The notes under the pieces were generated by a model. It saw only the letters and a list, made by a program, of their open reading frames with translations. It had not been told where the DNA came from and ran no database searches. Below are positions 56,618 through 64,000 of a DNA stretch of 64,000 nucleotides, piece after piece. Location of the stretch: assembly GCA_027604685.1 (NCBI GenBank), contig JADHYX010000020.1, positions 43,444-107,443 of the forward strand. Direction: 5' to 3'. A program made the translations under genes and the position numbers. Positions within the stretch are counted from its first letter, which is position 1; every line of letters begins with the position of its first letter. Source of the stretch: Lobulomyces angularis (lineage: Eukaryota; Chytridiomycota; Chytridiomycetes; Lobulomycetales; Lobulomycetaceae).

Positions 56618-58205
56618 ATGGGTGACTTTAATTCAGGAGCTCAGCTAAAAGAAGCATTGGATAAGCAAAGAGAAAGGATTTTTCAAGAGACTCAGCGAAA
56701 GAAAGTGGAAATTCAGCAAAAAAATAAGGTGCTTATCTTCAATTTCTACTGAGATTTAATATTAGAACTTAATCCTTCAGCACAATATTTAATCCAACTG
56801 TAAAAATATTAAATAACTATAAAAAAAAAAAAAAAAATATAGGTTGTAATAGGCAAAGAGAAATTTGTGGCACAAAGCGACTTTCTGGAATCAGAGTTAA
56901 AAACTAAAACTTATGGACTTGTTGCATTAAGGGATTTTCAGAGAATTAAAGATGAAGTTTTAAAAAATGAATCTAAAAAAGGGTATGTTTTCTTAACATA
57001 AAAAAAATATATTGAACTTTTATGCTGTTTTTATTTATTATCTTTTTAATTGTTTATGTCGATAGAGTGGACAAAAAAAGAAAAAAATTAAAGGAAAAAG
57101 TGAAAATTAGTTTTGATAATGAAGATGAAGAAGCTGGTGTGGAAGAAACTGCTGGTAATTATCTTAATTTATTACTACTCAAAAAATTAAATTTTACTTT
57201 GTTTAATGATGTAATCTTTAAGTATCATTAATTTTTATGAGAAAAGATTAAATTCTTTTTATATTTCAATATGATTCTTTCGTATCTTCTCTCTGAAAAT
57301 TAAATTCAAAGAAAAAAAAAAATATAATATAATTTAAAAAATATTAATTCATTTTATATTTAAAATTAGATAATACAGCCTTTAAAAAATTAAAAAAGAA
57401 TCCGACAGTTGATACCAGCTTTTTACCTGATAAAGAAAGAGAAGAACAAGAAAAAAAGTTGAAAGAATTGGAGCTTGTAAAGTGGTTAGAAGAACAGGAA
57501 ATAATAAAAGGTAATAAAATTTGTTTTTGTATTTTATTCTGTTATTTTTGTGTTTCAAGCGGAAACTATCTCAATCCCTTATACTTACTGGAATGGCACT
57601 GGAAAAAATCGGGAAATGAAATGTTTAAAAGGTGATACAATAGGAAAGTTTTTGGAAAATTGCAAAAATAAATTTCCTGAAATTAAAGGAATCAATCCTG
57701 AAAATTTAATGTTTATAAAATCTGATATTATTATTCCTCATGTATGCTTTTTTTTTTTTTTTTTTTTTTTGGAGAAAAGTTTTTTTTAATATTTTAATTA
57801 ACTCTTTTTTTTCTTGAACTTTTTTAACCTTTACTTTTTTTCAGAGTTACACGTTTTATGAATTTTATTTAAAAAAAACTAGAGGAAAAAATGGACCTTT
57901 GTTCGATTTTGAAGACGTTAAAAATCAAAAGATAAAAGATTTAAGTGTAGCCAAAGAGGACGTAAGTGCATTTTGATTCATTCATAATTCTATGGTAAAT
58001 TTTTTTTTTTTGTTAGCCACACTTAGCAAAAGTTATTCAAAGAAGATGGTATGATACAAATAAACATATATTTCCTGCTAGCAGATGGGAAGGTAAAAAA
58101 ATTAAAATAAAAATAAAAATAAATTTTATTTTTTTATCATTTTTTTTCAAAATAAAAATTTTAGTTTTTGATCCTCAAAAAGACTATTCATTAAAAAAAG
58201 AATAA
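56618..58205 (+). CDS. FAM50: FAM50/XAP5 family nuclear protein
   Basis: Eight exons (56618-56728, 56843-56982, 57066-57154, 57370-57510, 57560-57741, 57845-57961, 58017-58092, 58165-58205) sum to 298 aa. The N-terminal coiled coil ([22 protein letters not shown]) and acidic linker lead into the XAP5 domain: [75 protein letters not shown] and [20 protein letters not shown]. Ends VFDPQKDY like the animal protein. FAM50 is nuclear and associates with spliceosome C-complex components; the organism is intron-rich, which fits. Confident family assignment. Confidence 0.95.
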
Positions 58206-58721
58206 AAAAAAATAATAATATAATTTTTTTTTTCTTTACTTGATCATTTTTTTTTTTTTCTTGCATAACATTTTAATTTTTTATACCTAGCAATAATGAA
58301 ATTATTAAAAAAAAAAGTTTAAAATAAATATGATTTTCTATTTCAAATCTTGTTTTTTAGTATATTTTTTTAAGTACTTTTTTTTAGTTTTATACCATAA
58401 AACTTTTTTCTCCATTTCTCCCGGATTTCGTGTTTGTTTCGGAATGCCAAAAAAAAAAAAAAAATGCTAAAAAACAAAAAAGTAGAATTCATTCATTATT
58501 TAGTTTTTTTTGTACAAAATTTTTTTTTTTTTTAAACAATTAATTTAGAAAACTCTTTAAAAACGACAGGTATTAAAATAAATAATTTTTTTTTAATTTA
58601 TTTCAATCTTTCTATTTTTTTAAGTTTCCCTAATCCAATCAATTAAAGAAAAAAAATTAAAAATTAAAAAAAAAAAAAAAAAGTTAGAACATTTTTTTAT
58701 ATTATAATTAAAAAAGAGGGT
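58206..58721. other. Homopolymer-rich spacer
   Basis: 3' UTR of FAM50 and promoter of the F-box gene; A and T runs, nothing else. Confidence 0.6.
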
Positions 58722-60503
58722 ATGTTAAATTGGAATGATTATTATAATGAAACCGATTCAAGAGAGATAATACAAACTGAAGACCTTTTTAAAAAAAGAG
58801 AAGAGAAACGAAATTGGTCAAAATTTAAATGTTTTTTACTATTGCTGAATATTTTAAAAAATATTTTGAAATTGATTCTTGTCTTTATCTCATGTAATAA
58901 TAATAAACAGCTTTAAAAATAAATTAAAAAATGAAGAAAATTTAATTTCTTAACTGTCTTTTTTTTTTTAGTTTATTCATTACCACATTTTTTTAAAAAG
59001 AGCCTCAAGTACTTTCAAGGACATCCGATATTGAAATATTATACATTAAATATCCAAGCCAAAAAAAAAAAATTTAGCTCAAAAAGCAAGTTGGAAAAAA
59101 AAATTAACTCATTAGAATTAAATAATTTACCTTTTGAAATTTTAACAAAAATAATCGTTAATTTAAGTATTGTTGATATTTTTAAACTTTCAACTGTTTC
59201 AAAGTCGTTTCTTTTTCTCTGTGAAAGTGAATATTTATGGTATTTTAAAAAAATAAAAACAACAAAAAGAAATTTAAAGAAAAATTTAAACTGCTGTTTT
59301 AGGAAAAAAAAATGTTATTTGGATTTTCCTGGATTTAATCATAACATTTCGAAACTTCTAAGTTGGAAATCAAAATGTCAAGGTGGTTATTTTTTTTATT
59401 ATTATTTTTATATGAATTTAATTTTTTATTTTTTATTTTACTAGCATTAGATCAAGTAAAAAATCCACAACTGTATAATTCTTTTTCAAAATTACCAAAC
59501 TATAAAGAAGGATATCTATTAAATGTTTTAGATGCGGAATATAAGAGATCATTTTTATTACTTCACCACGTTTTTTTGACACCTTTAAAAATATTCGGGT
59601 TATTTTCCTATCCCATTTACTATCTTGTAAAAGCTAATGTAATTGGCAAAGGGATTAAATACAACTCTGCTTTGGAGTGCTTAAAAATCGTTGCTGTTGA
59701 TTTGATCTTGGTTTCGGGAACATAGTAATTTATTTTTTTTTTTTAAATTTAAACTTTTTTTTTTTTATTTCTAGTTTTAATATCTGGAATTTACATACAT
59801 TTTTCTTATGTAATTTTTTTTCTTCACTTGCATTAATATTAAATTTTATTGCACTTTCTATATCATGGTAAAAATAAAAAAAAAATTTATATTCTTAATT
59901 TTTTTGTAGGTTAAATCAATTAATATTATTTTTTTTTACCCTTGGTTCACCAATCTGGCAAAAAAAACAAGAGTCAAAAAAAAAATTAAAAAATAAATAT
60001 TTTTTTAGTCAAAGTTACTCTTTAATCTGCTTTTCTAATTTATTTTTGACTATTTGGCAATTATTGCTATTTCCTCTTTTTTTTTTAACTCAACTCCAGC
60101 TCATCATCTTTCCTTGGTCACTAAGAAATTCTCGATACCTGCATTCAATCTTCGCTCAGCAGTTTAACTTGGATTTATCCAGTTTAACAGATTATTTTGA
60201 TACCTCGTTTTACTTTAAGGAGTTTCGCTGGTCTAACCTTACTTGGAATATGATTTTTATACTTTGGATACCTGTAAAGGAAAAAATAAATAGTTTATTT
60301 TATATTGACTTTTTATTTTATTTTAGGTGATTTGCAGTATAATTGAAATATCTATTTTTAAATATGATAGATACCTTATTTCATTCAAAATTTTCGACAA
60401 AATAATGAAATCAATTATAATTTTACTTCAATGTGGATTTGGATGTATAATGTTTGCAATTTTTCTTTGTGGAGCTATATTTAATCGCTTTTTGAAAGAT
60501 TAA
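58722..60503 (+). CDS. F-box domain fused to a polytopic membrane region, unknown
   Basis: Six exons (58722-58893, 58972-59382, 59445-59724, 59775-59867, 59910-60273, 60327-60503) join in frame to 498 aa. A hydrophobic segment near residues 40-65 is followed by an F-box: LNNLPFEILTKIIVNLSIVDIFKLSTVSKSFLFLCESEYLW. The second half contains about six hydrophobic helices, for example FGLFSYPIYYLVKANVIG, FFLCNFFSSLALILNFIAL, LTIWQLLLFPLFFLT and SIIILLQCGFGCIMFAIFL. F-box proteins normally bind Skp1 in SCF ubiquitin ligases from the cytosol. An F-box on a multi-pass membrane protein would tether a ligase to a membrane. I do not recognise the membrane part. All junctions keep phase. Confidence 0.75.
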
Positions 60504-62816
60504 ATTATTTTTTTTTTTTGTAGAAAAAATAGATTAAACTTATTTATTTCAAATAGTATTGTAAATTTTGAATAAATTTAAGAAAAAATAAAAAACTAAA
60601 GAATCAATTTAACTAAAAAGAACCTAAAAAGTCACAAATTGATTTTTTCAATATCGAATTAAAAACTCTGAAACAAACGACCTAAAACATTGAAAAATAT
60701 GTTTAAAACTTTTTATTTATCAATTGGGCAAGTGATATCAGACACAAAATTTTCAGCAAAAATAATTACAAGGTCCCCCAAGTAATCTTAAGATATATGC
60801 TTGTCTTTGTTTAAAATCATCAATTACCACCTTAAGAGAGTATAACATACCAATAAACTGGGACAACTTTTCAAAACATCCTTAAAACACAAAAAAAAAA
60901 AATTAATAAATTTTTTAAAAAAACTGAAGCAAAATCAGAAATAAATTTGTAAGCATTGCTCAATAAAATTTCTTTTTCAAGAAAACCTTGAAAAAAAGAA
61001 AGAAAAATTTCGCTTTTACTCGTCATCTAAATAAATAATTTCATCACATTTTGCAGATATATCAAAAAAGTTGGGACTAAAACTTACATTTTTATTCACA
61101 TAACATTCAGCAGCGTTGGTATTAAATTCTCAACCAAGAAGTTCTGTTAAAAAACACATTAAATGTAAATAAAATGGAAGAATATATTAAAATATTTAAA
61201 AAATAAATCTCAGTATTCCAAATTTTCTAATCAAATTCGTAAATAAGACGGTAATTCCAGTCTTTTGGTAAATTCATCCGTGATTTTAACAAAGCTCTCT
61301 CAACAAAACTCAAAGAAAAAATTATTTACCTTACATAGAAATCTTTCTGTCCTCATGAAGTTTTCCTAAAAAAAAAAAGAAAGCATTATTTTTTTCAATT
61401 TTTTTTTGTCTTTTTTTCATTAAAAACAATATTGAAAAGATCAGTTAAAATAAATCATCAAAATGAATTATGCGTCCAGTGCTCTGTATTATTTTATGGT
61501 GGAGGACCTGTCAGAGCCCTTGATCCACCGTCATCATTTCAAAAAAAAAAAAAACTGGTTTTTTAAATTTTACCTTATTGTGACACACAGCGAGCTGATT
61601 TGAACATTTACAAGAAGATGTCAGAGTTTACTAATGAAAAACAATAATTAATTTCAGCAATTAAATTGTGAGTAAAAAAAAAAAAAAAAAAAAATTGTAT
61701 GTTGTACGATGAGAAGTGGCTTAGATTTTGTTACAGTAATTTTTACATCCAAAATATATATTTCTGCTCCCTAAAATAACCAGTTACATTGAGTTTGGCA
61801 GCACTTTAGCCTAGTCCATTATGAGCAAGTAAGGCAAAATTTAGATGGAGATACTACACTCAATATGAAGCAATATTGAGGGATTTCCTTGGTATTTAAA
61901 ATAATCAAGATAATGCTTTATAAAATTATGTATTGTTTTTATTCTGCAATTGTACGAAACTTTAAAGTTTTTAATGTCAAAAAAGAACTGATGTCTTTCT
62001 TATAGTTTCCTGTTAATTTTCATGAAATATTGTTAAATAGAATTTGTTCGCAAAAATTGAAGATTACATTTGAAGGAGTTACAACTTTAAATAAACAATA
62101 TTGTCGGATGTAACTGAATATAATAACATAAATATTGTCGGATGTAAAAGACGAAGATAATGGATTGTAATATGACACAAGAATTTTGATGTTTAAATAG
62201 CATCATTTTAGAAGTTCTACCAAGATAAATTGGTATTAATTTTGGAAAATGAAAAAATGTAAGGGTTGATTTGGTGAAAGGAATATGTTATAAATAAATA
62301 ATTCAAAAATATTTACGTAAATATGCTTAAAATGTTTATTGGCGGAAGAAAGAAAGAACGTTTCTGTCACAACAAGGCACATAATTTTACAATCTTTTAC
62401 AAACAAGGGTTTGTTTGAATTTTTGGATTTTTTTTTGAATTATTTTGAATTATTTTTTAGTGGCAGGAGCGGTTGGACTGAGCAGGAGTTACAACAACTG
62501 TTTGCAGATAACCCCCAGCCAAATCAAAACTTCCACCCAAAATGGAACCTTCTGGCCATGGGAAAAGGAAACCTACGACCGCTGCAACAGCTGTAATACG
62601 ACACCGTAAGTTAAAACCTTACTGCGACAAACGCAGGAGTTGCTCTCACAACAGTCTCGCCTCCTCCAATCATTTCTGTCACTTCTGTAGCTGAGTTTCA
62701 AATGTTTTCAATTCCCGCCAACTGTTCCTGAGAAAACCCCTCCAAACCCTTGTCTATTTTTTTCAACTTTTCAATATAAGTCCAGTTGAAAAGAATGAAA
62801 GTTTCTACACTGCAAA
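60504..62816. other. Gene-poor region with coding-like minus-strand fragments
   Basis: No complete gene was found in 2.3 kb. Composition is mixed, with a GC-richer island at 62460-62760. Candidate minus-strand exons bounded by acceptor- and donor-like sites encode peptides such as HEDRKISIFVERALLKS and NLPKDWNYRLIYEFD (61227-61365) and CYVNKNVSFSPNF with CDEIIYLDDE (61016-61128). Stops and missing donors break them up. A 17-bp direct repeat (AATATTGTCGGATGTAA) occurs at 62097 and 62131. This may be a decayed gene or mobile element. Confidence 0.35.
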
Positions 62817-63617
62817 ATGTCAAAACACTCTGATAGGTTTTTTCCATATCATTGTGCTAAAAAAATTACAACAAAACAACGAAATTTAAACAATCTGAAA
62901 CTACAACTTCTCCTCAACTTCACTCACTCAAACAAAAATTTTCCTGCTTCAACTAACCTTCAGTGCTCATCCAAATACTATGTTTCTCCTCCAATCTCTC
63001 CTATTGATACCGTCGCACCTATATCTCATCTTAATTCATATAAAAAATCTACTATAACCAGTTCAAAGTCCACAAGAAAGACCAATAATTTACAAAACAA
63101 AATACCTGAATACATTTTTCAAAGTTTTAATTTCAAGTTAATTGAGACTTCTACTAATTCTCATATCAGCAATACCCCCTCACATACAGCTGAAAATATT
63201 TTCAACTTTTTTTTGGAGTCCTTGATAATAAGTCCCAGCAAAAGTTTTTTACAATCAATAATATTCTGTGCCAGAGTACCTAATTCTGTATTATATGCAT
63301 CTTGTTTATACATTCACAAAATCTTTGTAAATGGCCTTAACACTAATCAGGCCCAAGCGGAACTCAACTTTGTTGCTGCCTTATGTATTGCCAATAAAGT
63401 TTTAGACGATAATGTAAACCTTTTTTTTTTTATATAATTTTTAATTTTTTTTTTTTTTAAGGCAATGAAGAATAGTGTTTGGTCAAAAATTTCTGGTATA
63501 CCACTTGAAACAATTAATTTAGCAGAAAGATATATGCTAAACGTACTTAATTTTAATATCCAATTAAATGAAATTGAGTTTTTAAATATAAAAAATAGAT
63601 TAGTTTTATTTACATAG
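62817..63617 (+). CDS. Pho80/PCL-type cyclin
   Basis: Two exons (62817-63413, 63462-63617) give 250 aa. The first about 120 residues are Ser/Thr/Asn-rich and basic. The cyclin fold then runs FLQSIIFCARVPNSVLYAS, ELNFVAALCIANKVLDDN, the intron, and VWSKISGIPLETINLAERYMLNVLNFNI. The ALxIA-x-K-x-LDDN..W..ISGI..ExN..E..fL..L.FN pattern is that of Pho80-like/PCL cyclins, which activate Pho85-type CDKs in phosphate sensing and polarity. The protein ends soon after the N-terminal cyclin box, as usual for the group. The 5' flank is the GC-richer island described for 60504-62816. Confidence 0.88.
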
Positions 63618-63847
63618 TTTGCAATAATAATATTCAATGTACTTTGTGCAAAAAAAAAAAAAATCTCTTGTATTTTTATATCTAAATTGTTGTAAAATTG
63701 AAAGTCTTTTATCAAACTTTTTATTTCATTGCATTTTTTTTTTTTTTTTAATTTTCATTTGCTTATTTATAAAAATTTTTTAAACAGAAATTAACAAAAA
63801 AAAATTTTTTTAATTTTTTAAAAAAAAAAAAAAATATACTTTTTTTG

Positions 63848-64000
63848 ATGGGAAAGAGAAAAAAAAAAAATATTAAAGAAACAATACAAAGTTCAAACTT
63901 TGATGATGATAAAAACAAACAGGATACAATAGAAAATGTAACGGAAGAAGATGAAAATTTAATAAGTAAAACAGAAGATTTTTTTTTTTTTTTTTTTTTT
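63848..64000 (+). CDS. Start of an unidentified nuclear-like protein (partial)
   Basis: ATG at 63848 opens a frame that runs to the window edge. It starts MGKRKKKNIKETIQSS, a basic cluster that could be a nuclear signal, then turns acidic (VTEEDENLISKTED). The last 20 bases are a T run, which may be intronic. No family can be named from about 50 residues. Confidence 0.45.
   Translation, partial: MGKRKKKNIKETIQSSNFDDDKNKQDTIENVTEEDENLISKTEDFFFFFFF

Noticed and set aside
61490..61540. GGTGGA...TCCACC inverted pair
   Set aside because: Six-base arms with a 26-base loop are too weak to call a structured element.
62097..62147. Two 17-bp direct repeats as a possible CRISPR or satellite seed
   Set aside because: Only two copies with a 17-bp spacer; not an array, and CRISPR is not expected in a nuclear genome.

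Overview
This is a very AT-rich nuclear genome segment from a eukaryote. It holds many small introns (mostly about 40-130 bp) built largely of homopolymers: GT donors followed by A-rich sequence, and acceptors preceded by long T runs. Intergenic DNA is mostly poly(A)/poly(T). Reading frames use the standard code, with TAA, TAG and TGA all acting as stops. The gene set points to an early-diverging, flagellated (zoosporic) fungus. Fungal-type genes are a Def1-like CUE/RGG/Q-rich protein, a stand-alone mRNA guanylyltransferase, an Nbp2/Skb5-like SH3 adaptor, a Pho80/PCL-type cyclin and a C2H2 factor with Crz1/Cmr3-like fingers. Genes normally kept only by ciliated lineages are TMEM67/meckelin (transition zone) and the outer-arm dynein light chain DNAL1. 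I do not assign a genus.

Layout. 0-6 kb: the end of an unknown gene, a paxillin-like LD/LIM protein (-), a small secreted or membrane protein and a single-pass receptor-like protein with a cytosolic SH3 domain. 6-11.4 kb: a P5B-type P-type ATPase (-) with an added signal peptide and Cys-rich luminal N-terminus. 12.6-18.3 kb: C2H2 factor, saccharopine dehydrogenase-like oxidoreductase and mRNA capping enzyme (all +). 18.4-25.9 kb: meckelin and an SLC6 transporter (both -). 25.9-28.2 kb: repeat-like DNA without genes. 28.2-32.2 kb: a Treslin/Sld3 replication-initiation protein (+), the most notable gene here. 32.5-37.0 kb: dienelactone hydrolase-like enzyme, PPR-like protein and a microprotein (-). 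37.5-43.7 kb: eIF2-gamma (+), FAD monooxygenase (-), a microprotein (-) and DNAL1 (+). 44.1-48.7 kb: Nbp2-like SH3 protein and Def1-like protein (-). 49.5-52.1 kb: an N-myristoylated disordered protein (+), followed by a 10-N scaffold gap. 52.4-55.6 kb: a lectin-like type I membrane protein and the PINX1/Pxr1 G-patch protein (-). 55.8-60.5 kb: CHCHD5-like, FAM50/XAP5 and an F-box/polytopic membrane protein (+). 60.5-62.8 kb: gene-poor DNA with coding-like fragments. 62.8-64 kb: cyclin and the start of another gene (+).

There is no operon logic, as expected for a eukaryote. Many genes are basic informational or cell-biology genes: replication firing, capping, translation initiation, telomere/rRNA maturation and transcription-coupled degradation. 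Others are membrane and adhesion or signalling genes: LD/LIM, TM-SH3, lectin-like, SLC6 and P5B ATPase. For 12 of the intron-containing genes I set every splice junction by hand, and the summed exon lengths gave an intact frame each time. Those models are therefore more reliable than the longest open frames alone would suggest.
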